Part shown: piece after piece, positions 9,946-19,296 of the stretch | Layout of the letters: the number at the start of each line of letters is the position of its first letter | Position numbering within the stretch: position 1 is the first letter of the stretch | Assembly: GCA_963575745.1 (NCBI GenBank) | Contig: CAUYUJ010015949.1 | Coordinates: 202,501-245,000 of the forward strand | From: Prorocentrum cordatum | Taxonomy: Eukaryota; Sar; Dinophyceae; Prorocentrales; Prorocentraceae | DNA: 42,500 bases | Direction of reading: 5' to 3' | Program-made: the position numbers and the translations under genes | Notes under the pieces: generated by a model | What the model saw: the letters and a program-made list of their open reading frames with translations, nothing else | Told to the model about the DNA's origin: nothing | The model's database searches: none

Positions 9946-11177
9946 AAGGGGCGGTGCTCTGGCTCCCAGCGCCAGTCGTGGGATTCCTTGGGGGGGCGGC
10001 CTTGGCAAGGCTCAGGGCAGTTCTGGCACGACCATGACTGGCATGACGGAGGCAAGAGAGGCAGACGGAACAGCGACGGTGCAGACCACGACGGCAAGCG
10101 GTCCAAGTGGACGTGATCACCTTGGCACAGTCGCGGGATGCGTCAGGAACGTCACCAGAAGGCATGGCCGTTAACCAGACACCAGAGACCAGAACGTGTG
10201 GCCGTTAGCCACTTCAGTGCCATCCCCTACTTCCTGGCTCTTCGTTCTGCGTTTCCCCTCCCTCCCCCCTCTTCTTTATTCCAGTTGGCAGTGTGGCCGT
10301 TAGCCACTTGCGTTTCCTGTGGCCCTGTCCTCTTGCAGCTGTGCCTCGCTGGGAGCGCTCCGGAGGTGCCTGATCGTCCCGGACGGCCACTGACGCATCG
10401 CGTATCATCACCGGCCTAGATCCCACGCGGCGCCATTTGCGGGCTGCCCTGCACATCTGCGTTTGACTTTCATCGGCCACCCGGCAACGAGGGCCCGAAC
10501 CCTGCATAACCCCGCCATACGTTTTTTTTTGTTGTTTGTTTCTTTCTCTCTCTCTCTCTCTCTGTCTCTACGGACCCTACCCGCTGCGGGTCCCTTCCGT
10601 GGTCGCCCCTCGCCCCTTCCCCCTGCCCCCCCGCCCCCCCCCGTCCTCGGTGGTCGCTGCGGTTGCTGCCCCCCGGGCTCGTTACGCACGCTGCGACTGG
10701 TAAGCGGCTCCCCCTCCCCCGCCCTCCGTCCGCCCCCTTCACCCCCGTCGGGAGGCCGCGATCAATTAAGGCGGAACCATCCACGTGTGGTCACGAGCCA
10801 GCGCCCCAGCAAGCGACCCTGCCGCAGCCAGCAGCTGCCCACGGGGCTGGGGAAAAAACCGGCCGAGACGGACGCCCCGCGGTTGGGGGTTCTCCCGTGT
10901 CGGGGCTGAAGTGACGGGGGTCGATGCAGACGGGGGTCAGCCACGGCGCCGGATCTTGCAGGATCCTGCAAAGCCAGGGTTGCACTGACCCGGGCTAGCG
11001 CGCAGGATCTTGCAGGATCCTGCGGGGGTGGAAAGGGACGAAGACTGGCAGCTGCATTTGTCGTTGTCGAATGGGTATGGGAAGAATGGGGAGGGACGAA
11101 GGCGACTGCCCGTTCTGAGCGGGACGTGCTGCCGGTGCCGCCGCCGGCGTTGTCCATTTGAGAGAGAAAGCCGCCTG
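9946..11177. other. Intron 1 continued: possible 3' UTR of the retrocopy, then repeats
   Basis: Three copies of TGGCCGTTARCCA occur at about 10164, 10200 and 10293. A T-run with a (TC)n tract lies at about 10522-10565, and C-rich sequence follows. Two copies of GGATCTTGCAGGATCCTGC lie at 10951-10969 and 11004-11022, each nearly self-complementary. No exon seen. Confidence 0.45.
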
Positions 11178-11199
11178 CCCGACAGCGGCCGCTGTCGGG
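11178..11199. repeat. Perfect 22-bp palindrome
   Basis: CCCGACAGCGG is followed directly by its reverse complement, with no spacer. It lies in intron 1, about 95 bases before exon e2. It may be one end or the centre of a small element; no function can be assigned. Confidence 0.7.
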
Positions 11200-11293
11200 T
11201 TTTGGCAGCATTTGCTGTTGAGCATCGTACCATTTTTTTGTGTACCCATGTCGGGCGTCCACACTCCTGATTGCCAGATTCCTGACTCCGCAG

Positions 11294-11447
11294 GCTTTGA
11301 CCCACCACCCCGAGTTCTGCAACAGTTACCAATACAAGATCATCGTCCTGCACAGCTCGATCGCCAGCGAGGACACCAACGCGGCGTTCGAGCCGGCCCC
11401 GCGCGGCGCCCGGAAGATCGTCCTGTCGACGAACATTGCGGAGACAG
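11294..11447 (+). CDS. Helicase exon e2: motifs IVa and V
   Basis: Encodes ALTHHPEFCNSYQYKIIVLH, then SSIASEDTNAAFEPAPRGAR and KIVLSTNIAETG. LHSS, the following Asp/Glu and Phe, and STNIAETG (motif V, contacts RNA and nucleotide in the second RecA domain) are diagnostic of DExH helicases and closest to DHX29. The acceptor CCGCAG precedes GCT. The donor falls in CAGGAG (11445-11450), repeated at e3 (13195-13200); cutting after CAG gives a GA-AG intron and restores the ETGVTIPD junction in phase 1. No stop interrupts the 51 codons. Confidence 0.92.
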
Positions 11448-13197
11448 GAGCTTGTAGATTGCGAGGTGGAGTGGAGTCGAGGGCTCTGGGGATACACTCT
11501 TGCCGATCCAGTTTCCTTTGGCCCATTAATTCCAAGACGCACCCGAGAGCGCTCCCAGAGGCACGCGTAGACAGCTCCGGGAGGCCAACATCATCAGTGT
11601 GTGTTTGGGGGGTTATGAAGGTTTTGAAATTCTTGCCTTTTCGGGTTTCCGACGGCCCAAGACGGTTCAGGAGGTGCCTGAGGTCGCCCGAAGACGTTCC
11701 AAGAGGCCCCCAATGAAGCCCAAAAAAGCCAACCAAGATAGCCTAAGAGGGCCCCAAGACGGCCCAAGGAGGCTCTAAGACGGCCCAAGGAGGCCCAAGA
11801 CGGCCCCAAGAGAGCTCCAAGGCCATTGGAAGGTCCCCTAAAAAGCTCCAGGACGGCCACAGCATTATCAGGTGGCCCAGAAAGGCCCCAACACGGCCCA
11901 AGAGAGCTTTCAGATGACCCCCAAGACGACCTGAAGAGCCTCCAACCATTGACTCCTTTACAATGTTTGGGGTGATTTCAGGTCTTCGCCTTTGGAGGGC
12001 TCCGACGCTCCAAGACGGCCCAGGAAGCGCCAAACGTCGGCCCAAGACTATCCAAGAAGCCCGTAGAGGGCGCCAGCACGGCCCACGAGAGCCCCAACGC
12101 TGGCACAGGAGAGCCCCGCAGAGGTTCGCAAGAGAGCCCCCCAAGCAGGGCCCCAGGAGGCTCCCATAAGAGGGCCCCGGGACGGCCAACGCCCCCCCAA
12201 AGACGACCCAGGGACAGCCCTGGAGGGCTTCAACAGGATCTGGTCGCGGCCCCGCCGCTCGGCGCCAAGTGGGTTCACGGTGTGCCAGCCACCGCTTCAC
12301 AATACATAGACTCTGCGTGGGGAGCTCCCAAAGCACGCCTCAGGCGCAATTCCAGGCTCACGGTGGGGGAGGTTTCGAGAGAGGAGGATGAGCGGGAGGA
12401 AGAGGAGGAGGAGGAGGAGGAGGAGGTGGATAAGGAGTTTCATCATTCATCGCCCTCCGGGGTCAGCATCGGTGTCTTGGATAGTGTGCCCGAGCCATCT
12501 TTTGCCTGGACGCAGCCTTCGGGCCCTTGGCGGTCCACGCTGCCCGCTTCTCTCCTTGGCCCTCTGCTTTCTCCTTTCACTCTTGCAGCACATTTGGAGA
12601 GACATGAATTGCAGCCAGGAGTGTGAAGCTCAACGGGTCTGTAGCATCCAAAATGTTTAGATTATCGTCCGTGACTGGGTGACGACGATCGCGCTGTCTT
12701 GGTTTGTGTGTTGAGTGGGTTTGCTCGGGTGAGGTGGACGTGCGCTAAGTGTCTGGCGGGGCCGCATCCTTCCTTCGTCTGCTCCTCATCCATCTGTCTC
12801 TCTCCTGCCCTTACCTCGCCCCTTCTTACCCGTCCTCTTGCTAATGCCTTTCGGTGAGCCAGCGTTAGCGGCTAGATTTATGATGTTCCAACCTACTTTA
12901 GCCTTGATTGCCAGAAAGAATTTCGAATGCTGGACAAATACCCAAACAAAAACTTTAGGGTTTCCCCGTGTCGGGCCCTGGGAGACACTGCTGCGACACT
13001 TTTTCGACACTATTTCGACACTCGACACTTTTCCGGGTGCTCGAAATTATTTCTGGGATGCGGTCCTTGAGTACGATGGGAGCAACAGAAGGCTAGGTCA
13101 GGTGCCAAGCAGATGGCAACTCAGGGAAGCGAGCAGCATGTTTCGAGTTGAGGCAGGACGACGGTAGTTCCGTCGCCTTGGGAACCAACGACTGCAG
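11448..13197. repeat. Intron 2, with a CCAAGACGGCCC array
   Basis: Between about 11630 and 12240 short units such as GGCCCAAGACGGCCC and AAGAGAGCCCC repeat about every 12-33 bases; antisense copies of the same words (CTCTTGGGGGCC) form the arrays at 23640-23880, 34300-34470 and 36280-36850. A (GAG)n tract sits at 12385-12426. From 12840 to 13190 the sequence is AT-richer with a small CGACACTTTT repeat (about 12990-13030). No further exon is recognised. Confidence 0.6.
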
Positions 13198-13265
13198 GAG
13201 TCACAATCCCCGATGTGGTGTACGTGGTGGATGCCGGCCGAGTGAAGCAGAGCAAGTTCCACGAG
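13198..13265 (+). CDS. Helicase exon e3: after motif V
   Basis: Completes the codon from e2 and encodes VTIPDVVYVVDAGRVKQSKF followed by HE. In DExH helicases this follows motif V directly (TIPDVVxVxDxGRxKxxxxxE) and is a beta-hairpin of the second RecA domain. The acceptor is CTGCAG. The donor lies in GAGGC (13263-13267), repeated at 13844-13848 before e4, giving a GC-AG intron of 581 bp in phase 0. The next in-frame sequence runs into a (GAG)n tract, which confirms that the exon must end near here. Confidence 0.92.
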
Positions 13266-13846
13266 GCAAGCATATTTACAACAGACTTGCAGGAGGAGGA
13301 GGAAGAGGAGGAGGAGGATTAGGAGGAGGATGCACTCTCTTGGGGGATGGGTTCTGCTAGACATCGCAGGCAGGGCGAATGTCTGTGCTGACGTTTAACA
13401 GGTAGCGAGCCTTGGGGGGGCGCGGGCTCGAAGTTGATAGTGCACGCAGCGGGGGGGCAAGGACAGTCGGGGGCGCGCACCAAGAACGCATCTGCTTTTC
13501 GTCAGGGTATCCTTGGTTTCTGCGCTCCGCGCGCTGCGCGGTGACTTCCCGCGGCCGTCGAAGAAGGTGCTGCGTTCAGGGTGCTCTGGGCTTCTCCTCA
13601 GATGTATCTCGCGCGCGGGTTTTCAGGGTTGGCTTTCTTGCGAGGGTTTCTCGCGGCCGCGCCCGCACTGTAGAGGTCTCAGCAGGCAGTGATGCAGAAG
13701 TCGATGCCAATCGGGGCAGCGAGTAGTTTGCGAAAGAGGGTACTGTCATCAAGCGCAGACTCGTCGTTGGTTCTTTGGTGAAAGGTCAGGGAGTGCATGC
13801 GACCGATCCATCGTGCACCGTTCTCCTCAAAAGTGCAGTGCGTGAG
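13266..13846. other. Intron 3 (581 bp, GC-AG)
   Basis: Begins GCAAGC and ends GTGAG, with GAGGC repeated at both ends. A (GAG)n tract lies at 13290-13330. The rest is unremarkable, with no inverted ends seen. Confidence 0.7.
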
Positions 13847-13893
13847 GCTACGAACACGTCGTCGCTGACCGACCAGTTCATATCTCGCGCAGA
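13847..13893 (+). CDS. Helicase micro-exon e4
   Basis: Encodes ATNTSSLTDQFISRAE. It fills the gap between the HE at the end of e3 and QRRGRAGR in e5, where DHX29-type helicases have a SSLxExFVSKA segment. Ser-Ser-Leu, the aromatic Phe and Ser-Arg-Ala align without gaps. The acceptor GTGAG joins e3 in phase 0. The 3' boundary is uncertain: GCAG is repeated at the e5 acceptor, but cutting there does not keep phase. A cut after GA gives the in-phase SRAEIQRR; a further micro-exon of one or two codons is possible. Confidence 0.75.
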
Positions 13894-14576
13894 AGGGACC
13901 TGTGGTATCTCCAAACAGGAGGAGGAGGAAGGACGGGACACAGACAACGTGGAGGAGGAGCAGGAGGTTCCGGCGTTTTTGTTACTTACGACATTGTTTT
14001 CTCATGCCCCTTCTCCCCGCTTCAGGATTCGCTCTCTGCGTCTCCGTGCTTGTTTCTGCTGTCTTCACCCCTCCTGGTCCTTATTGGTTATGTTCCCTCC
14101 TGCCCCGCACAGTGACTCCCCCACCCCGACCCTCCATGACGCCCTTGCTGCATCGAGCCTGGAGGGGCAAGAGTCCTGGATGTGCGGATGCAGGTTTTTG
14201 TGTTGTTTGCTTCAACTGTTCACGCTGTGGAGGGGGCGGCCGTTTCGATCCCTACTTGTCCGCAGTTGCGTTCCATCTGTCTTTCAGTTCTTGTCTGTCC
14301 ATGCCCCGCTCAACCTACTTCCCTTGGCCGCGTCTGGCTGCACCTGGCTACTTGCGCCACGAGTTGCAATTATAGGTATGCACATGCATGCCCTCGCGGT
14401 CTGAAGATCGAGACGAGAGCCCATGGACACGCGATCCCATGCGTACGTTTCGAGCGGGGCATCCGCGCGAGGCCGCCCTGTATCTCTATAGGGGTGCAGC
14501 CGAGCAGCCCGGACCGCCAGGCCGTGGGCGCGTTTCCCCCCCCCCCCCTCGCCTACGTAGAAGACAAGTACCCAGT
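13894..14576. other. Intron 4, left part
   Basis: A short GAG tract follows e4 (13918-13932 and 13950-13966). No exon or repeat family is recognised in the rest. Confidence 0.4.
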
Positions 14577-14741
14577 GGTCGTTGAAAGTAGGTATTTTTG
14601 GATTCCCAGATTCCAATCTACTTTCAGCGCCTTCCTACTTCAAGAGTCGAGTGGTTTCCCCTCTTCTTCAGGAGGCGGGCGGAAACCCAATATATTTCCA
14701 ACGCCTTCCTACGTTATGTTTCTACCTACTTCTTCCGACCG
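14577..14741 (+). mobile_element. 165-bp TIR element (GTCGTTGAA.GTAGGTA family), copy 1
   Basis: The left end GTCGTTGAAAGTAGGTA pairs with the right end TACCTACTTCTTCCGAC as imperfect inverted repeats. The interior (GGATTCCCAGATTCCAATCT) is shared with the copy at 41361-41533. It is non-coding and sits in helicase intron 4. Confidence 0.7.
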
Positions 14742-15350
14742 ATGGGTAAACCAACGAACACAAAGTACGGAACAATCAAACAGTTCACGTTTTCCCGAGC
14801 GCAGCCTCGACGGGCAGCAAACAAATGCTGCAACAACGCTGCTCTGGGAAACTGTGCTGTCCTGAAGCGCCGCGCCGATGTCTCTGTCGCCCGTGGCCTC
14901 GATTGCCAACGGACTCGTGCTCGTCCTCCTCATCAGGCTCTGCTTCCTCTTCAGCCTCCCCCCCGCGCACCCTCGCCTTCGCCTACTCGTATGCACATCC
15001 CCTCCTCGCGCCTATGGGTGCGAGGGCGGGCTTCCGCCATCCTCTTCGCCCGGCTGACCGCACGCCGCTCGTTCGCTCGCACTCGGCACTGCAGGGTGAA
15101 CGTCGGACGCGTTCACCGCAGCAGGAGGAGCAACTGGGAGCGGCAGGGCAGTGCAGGAGCAGAGAGCGTGCCAAAGACGACGTGGCGAAGCGACGACCGC
15201 CTGCCCCGACACGTCAAAGGCCTCTGGGGCCTGCGGAGGAGCCCTGGGCCGGGCGCCTCTCGAGAGGCTTCCCGAGGCTCGAGGAGGCGCACGCGGCGCA
15301 CACCCTGCTCGATCACCGCCTCCCGTGCAGCAAGAACGCAGCCTTGCGAG
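14742..15350. other. Intron 4, middle
   Basis: No exon recognised. ORFs on both strands are Arg/Ala-rich and overlap fully, consistent with GC-rich non-coding sequence. Confidence 0.35.
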
Positions 15351-15354
15351 GGGG

Positions 15355-15691
15355 CCTCCTCCTCGCTCCTCCTGTCTCCTCCTCTTCCTCCTCCTCCTCC
15401 TCCTCTCCTCCTCCTCCTCCTCCTCCTCCTCCTCCTCATCCTCATCCTCCTCCTCCTCCTCCTCCTCCCCCTCCTCCTCCTCCTCCCCCTCCTCCTCTTT
15501 CCCTCTCCTCCTCCTCCTCCTCCTCCTCCATCCTCCCTCCTCCCTCTCCTCCCTCCTCCTCCTCCTCCTCCTCCCCTCCTCCTCCTCCTCCTCCTCCTCC
15601 TCCTCCTCCTCCTCCTCCTCCCTCCTCCCTCCTCTCTCCTCCCTCCTCCTCCTCCTCCTCCTCCTCCTCCTCCTCCTCCTCCTCCTCCTCT
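15355..15691. repeat. (CTC)n tract, about 335 bp
   Basis: An almost pure polypyrimidine run of CTC/CCT units with a few TTC and CCC breaks, the longest such tract in the window. It yields poly-Ser, poly-Leu and poly-Pro ORFs on the + strand and poly-Glu/Arg/Gly on the minus strand, none of them credible genes. Purine/pyrimidine mirror symmetry of this length can form triplex DNA. Confidence 0.9.
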
Positions 15692-16606
15692 TCAAACCCT
15701 GTGCAGCTGCGCGTCGCGCGGGGGCGGCCCTCTGATCTGTTGCGCGCCGCGGGGTGGCGGTGCCGACTTGAGGGGCGGTCGCGCATGCGACCGCGCTTGC
15801 CGAGGCCGCGGGCCCACGCGTGGGCGACGCGAGAACATCGGGGTCGGCTGCGCCGACATGGGCGCGCAAGCTGTTCGAGCAAGGCCGTGCGTGAGCGCCC
15901 TCGTCTCTCCCATTGTGGTGTGCGTGGCTGGCGGCCCGCGCACGCCGCCGGGTGAGGGCGCTATGTCCTCTCGCGCTCGCCACCCTCTTCTTTTGAGTCG
16001 CCCACGTGCGAGGAGAGCTCCGACCGAAGAGGTCTCCAAGTCGAGGCCTCTGGACACGGAACTCGCCCTGCTCGCCGGAAGGCGGGTCTTATTCGCGCCA
16101 CGGGTCCGCCGCGCCCATTTCTCCCCCGACGTCGTGGTTTTTGCTGGTGCAGCGTGGGCCTCCGCGTGGCATCGACCCGCTCCCCCCGAGTCTTTCTGCG
16201 ACGGCCACGGGGTCTGGCGAGTGCCCCCAGGGAAAGAAGACACGAGCGAGATCGCCCGTCGTCACGAGTTGTTCACGACGCGGGGTGGTTTGGGTGCGTG
16301 CCGCCCAGCTCCGGGCCCCCTCCCAGGCGGTCTCATTGGCTCTCGCGTCACGGCTCGTGCCTCGGACGGCCGTTCTGGACGATTCCGGCATCCTAGAACG
16401 CCCACGACGAGGCGCGGCCGATGGAAGCCACCGCGGGCCCCGAAGAGACCTCAGAAAATGTGTTTTCCCCCCTCTTCGTCCTCCTCGTCCTGCTCCTCCC
16501 TCCTCGCGCGCGCCTCCACGCTCTGCCCCCGCCCCCCCCCCCGGCTGTCGCCGTGGAGGCTGATTCGTTCGAAGGTTGGGCACGTTTACACTTGCATGGC
16601 ATTCTG
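15692..16606. other. Intron 4, right part
   Basis: GC-rich sequence without a recognised exon. ACGACGCGGGGTGGTTTGGG (16277-16296) recurs nearly intact at about 40895 (ACGACGCGGGGTGGTCTGGG), so part of this stretch is another interspersed repeat; both copies lie upstream of a GCATCGCCGAT element. Confidence 0.45.
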
Positions 16607-16812
16607 GGCCTCCCAGAGGGGGTCCGAATAGATGGGTTCGGAGGATCGCGCCGCATCGCCGATGCATCGCCGATGCGGCTCGATGTGGCACCTGACTTTC
16701 CCCACGCCGACGTCGCCGGTGCATCGCCGATGCATCGCCGATGCATTGCCGATGCATCGGCGATGCGGCGCGATCCTCCGACCCCATCAACTCCGACCCC
16801 ATCTAGGAGGCC
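16607..16812 (+). mobile_element. GCATCGCCGAT foldback element, copy 1
   Basis: The ends are inverted: GGCCTCCCAGAG..GGGTCCGAATAGATGGG at the left against CCCATCTAGGAGGCC at the right. Inside, GCATCGCCGAT-type units of about 10 bp repeat on both sides of a short unique core (CTGACTTTCCCCACGCCGAC). Three more copies lie at 17654-17879, 29602-29847 and 40994-41232. Confidence 0.85.
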
Positions 16813-17102
16813 TCTAGGCCTTCCCCGCCCCCCCACCCGCCGCCTCTCCAAACAGCGCTGGGCCGAACAGGCGCGCAACTGAGTCTCAACCTGCGTGGAG
16901 TCCAGTGTTTAACCCTGCGTGGAATCTCGGCTTGCGTCCTTGCGCAGATGAGGCTCGACCTGCGTGGAGAGGGGGGGTGCCGGCCTCTCCGCGCACCGCC
17001 CCCCGCTCCATGCAAGAGACCTTGCCGCCGGGACCTAATCCTCCTCCTCCTCCTCCTCCTCCTCCTCCTCCTCCTCCTCCTCATAAACAGCCCCCGCGGC
17101 AG
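16813..17102. other. Intron 4 end: CTGCGTGGA repeats and a (CTC)n tract
   Basis: Three copies of ACCTGCGTGGA or ACCCTGCGTGGA occur at about 16890, 16912 and 16958. (CTC)n runs from 17039 to 17082, directly before the acceptor of e5. Confidence 0.55.
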
Positions 17103-17202
17103 GATCCAGCGCCGCGGGCGGGCCGGCCGCGTGCGGCCCGGCGTCTGCGTGCACCTCTTCACGCGCAAGCGCTTCGAGCGCTTCTCGGCCGCGCCGCTGC
17201 CG
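17103..17202 (+). CDS. Helicase exon e5: motif VI
   Basis: After one base completing a codon, encodes IQRRGRAGRVRPGVCVHLFT and RKRFERFSAAPLP. QRRGRAGR is motif VI, carrying the arginine fingers for ATP hydrolysis; VCVHLFT and RFERF continue as in DHX29. The acceptor is GCGGCAG|GATCC. The donor is placed at CTGCCG|GAGCC because GGAG is repeated at the e6 acceptor (26969-26972) and the join gives LPELLRTALSEL, the family's LPEILRTPLEEL. Without splicing the frame runs on into Pro-rich intron sequence. Confidence 0.92.
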
Positions 17203-17653
17203 GAGCCTCCCCCCTGCTCCCGGGCGGAGGGAGGAGAAGCGACACCAACACCACCAGGGGGCCTGCCTCCAGCGAGGAGGTCCACGATGCCTCTCCGAGC
17301 CGGATGCCGGGGATGTCTCGAGCGAGAGGGGTGGACCACACCACCAGGAAAATTCCCCTTGCTTCCTCGCACCTCCTCGCCCTGCTGGTGTTGGTGTCGC
17401 CTTTCCTTGTTCCCATCCCGGGCGGCCTCTCTGCGGCCCCCGTGCGTCGGCCCAGACCCGCCCGCGCGGCGTGGGTTACAGAATCTGCTGCATGCAGCTG
17501 GTTTCGGCCCCACCGCCAGGTCCACTCCTCGATGCATGGGCGCCGCCGGCGCCGGGAGGCGCCGGGGAAATCAGCCATACGTGAGCCGATGCTCAAACCC
17601 CCCCTTTGCCATCCCCCCCTCTCGCCCGGCCCGAGAGAAAGCACTTGAATCTA
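17203..17653. other. Intron 5, left part
   Basis: No exon or repeat family recognised. Overlapping GC-rich ORFs on both strands. Confidence 0.35.
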
Positions 17654-17879
17654 GGCCTCCTAGATGGGGTCCGAGTAGATGGGGTCGGAGGATCGCGCCG
17701 CATCGCCGATGCATCGCCGATGCGGCTCGATGTGCAGCCCGATTTGCTTCACGTCGACGTCGCCGATGCATCGCCCACGTCGACGATACATCGCTGGTGC
17801 ATCGCCGATGCATCGCCGATGCATCGCCGATGCATCGGCGATGTGGCGCGATCATCCGACGCCATCTGCTCGGAGGCCT
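17654..17879 (+). mobile_element. GCATCGCCGAT foldback element, copy 2
   Basis: Left end GGCCTCCTAGATGGGGTC and right end CTCGGAGGCC form inverted repeats, with GATCGCGCCGCATCGCC at the left matched by GGCGATGTGGCGCGATC at the right. The core shares GCGGCTCGATGTG with copy 1, but the number and order of the 10-bp units differ, so the minisatellite evolves quickly. Confidence 0.85.
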
Positions 17880-18094
17880 CTATCGAGTGGCCCCAGAGGG
17901 CCCCGTTACACGGTCCGGGTGCCGAGGTCGGGGCCGCTCCCAGGTTCTGGTGGGGCTATGGCTTTCGGGAACGCTCCTCAGAGGCAGGTCGGGGAGCCCA
18001 CCCGTGGCCGCGGCTCGCGGCGGCCAGCAGAAAGCTCCCCTTCCCTTCCTCGTCGCGGTGCCCCTTTGTGGTGGCACGATGGCAGCGTGTCCAC

Positions 18095-18304
18095 CATTGC
18101 AGGCCCGGACATGGGCACCAATACCAAAACACAGGGGGTTGCCTCCACAGGGGGGAGATGATCCTAGATTTCGGTGTTGGTGGTAATATTTCGGCCACCT
18201 TGGAAGCCAGAATATTACCACCATCACCGAGATCGGGATCTTCTTCCCCCGGTGGAGGCACACCGCCGAAATTGGTGTTGGTGTCAACCTCTTGGCCTGC
18301 GACA
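18095..18304. mobile_element. Foldback element of about 210 bp
   Basis: The left arm (GGCACCAATACCAAAACACA, GGTTGCCTCCAC, TTTCGGTGTTGGTGGTAATA) is inverted in the right arm (GAATATTACCACCATCACCG, GGTGGAGGCACACC, AATTGGTGTTGGTGTC). Only about 12 bases separate the arms (near 18206-18215), so the transcript would form a very long hairpin. Non-coding. Confidence 0.75.
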
Positions 18305-18472
18305 CCAGGCCATCCCAGCCCAACCCGAAGGCCCCAGCGTGCCCTCCATTCCCAGCGGGGGGGTGAGCCCGCACTTTGGAGCCCGAGTGTCGGCGAACAT
18401 CCCAATCCAGATGGAACCCGTCCCACCCCCAACCCGAAATTTGGTTCTCCGGGTTCGGTTGGGGAGGCCTGG
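18305..18472. mobile_element. TIR element with AACCCGAA ends
   Basis: Left CCAGGCCATCCCAGCCCAAC and right GGTTGGGGAGGCCTGG are inverted copies, and CAACCCGAAGG / CCGGGTTCGG-type words lie next to both. A related but diverged block lies at about 30850-30992 (CCCAACCCGACGGCCCCGAT, CCGAAATTCGGGCC). It directly adjoins the preceding foldback. Confidence 0.6.
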
Positions 18473-18721
18473 CGGGCAGCCAGTATGCGAGCTGGCCACG
18501 CTCCGCTCCGCGCTCTCGCCCAAGCCGAGAAGGGACTCTGCTCGTGACCCGGCGCCTTGCTGGCACTCCCTGCGTCTGCGGGGAGGTGGCCCGCCGCTCC
18601 CCCCCTCCGTCCGAGCCCTCCCGCTCCGCCCCCCCTGCAGCCTGCAGCTGCGGGAGCTTTCCCCCCGAGTCCGCCGGCTGCCCCTCGCGCGCTCTCGGCC
18701 GCGCCTGGATCATCCCCTTCT

Positions 18722-18912
18722 TTCGGCGGCGATCGGGGGGGGGGGGAACGTCGGAAGGAGAAGGCCTTCTCAGAAGGCGGCGGGACTTCGCAGGAGCTCC
18801 CGCGCCTTGTGAGAAATTCTCGGTCTGTCTTCGGGGAAGGCTTAGACAACTCGCCATAAGGCCGAGGGACTCCCGAGCCTTCTGAGAAGTCCCGCACCTT
18901 CTCACTTCCCTC
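18722..18912 (+). mobile_element. AGAAGG palindromic element, full copy 1
   Basis: Contains GAAGGAGAAGGCCTTCTCAG and GGCGGCGGGACTTC in one half, and CCTTCTGAGAAGTCCCGC and CCTTCTCACTTCC inverted in the other. The internal GTCTTCGGGGAAGGCTTAGA is shared, in reverse, with 28770-28966. It ends about 30 bases before the duplicate exon at 18944. Confidence 0.8.
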
Positions 18913-18943
18913 GGGCTCGCCGACGACCCTTGCAATTGCTCAG

Positions 18944-18985
18944 GAGCTTTTGCGCACCGCGCTGTCGGAGCTGGTCCTGAGGAGG
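18944..18985 (+). CDS. Duplicate of helicase exon e6 (alternative exon or relic)
   Basis: Reads ELLRTALSELVLR after a TTGCTCAG acceptor; e6 at 26970 reads ELLRTALSELMLG. Over 33 bases the two differ at few sites; the first two changes (CTT TTG against CTG CTG) are silent and one changes Met to Val. Similarity ends sharply outside this core. A GGGGAGG near its 3' end (about 18990-18998) is repeated at the acceptor of e7, but splicing there would break the frame. It could be a mutually exclusive exon, or a dead copy. It lies on the other side of the LINE from e6. Confidence 0.5.
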
Positions 18986-19059
18986 AGGGGGAGGTCAGAA
19001 GCGGAGATCGCTTCGATCACCGTCAGGGCACGTGAAACACGACGACGGAAGAGGAGGAG

Positions 19060-19296
19060 AATGTGATCGTTGTCTTATTCATTGTTTTGCCGATCGTCGC
19101 GGGCTCCTGCACCCACCCTCCCCCCCATGAAGTCGATCTTGGCTGTTTTTGGCGCCATTTTGGGGCAGGTGGAGTCTTCCCCATAAGACGCACTGAATGC
19201 AAAGAGCCGCATTGAGCAGAGGTCCAGAGCCAGTCCCCCCCCCCTCCCCCCCCTCCCGCCCAATGTCGAAACGCCGAATAAGACAACGATAACATT
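19060..19296. mobile_element. 237-bp TIR element at the 3' end of the LINE
   Basis: The 21-base ends are inverted with one mismatch: ATCGTTGTCTTATTC at 19066-19080 and GAATAAGACAACGAT at 19276-19290, each with AATGT outside it. The interior is non-coding, with a C-run of about 30. The RNase H frame of the LINE reads into it, so the true end of that protein is masked or was supplied by the insertion. Confidence 0.75.

Noticed and set aside
10200-10330. TGGCCGTTAGCCA copies as regulatory operator sites
   Set aside because: Three imperfect copies near the end of a decayed retrogene are better explained as UTR duplications; nothing else points to regulation.
14598-16631. A 677-codon + ORF
   Set aside because: It passes straight through the 335-bp CTC tract and GC-rich flanks; the three frames and the other strand are equally open.
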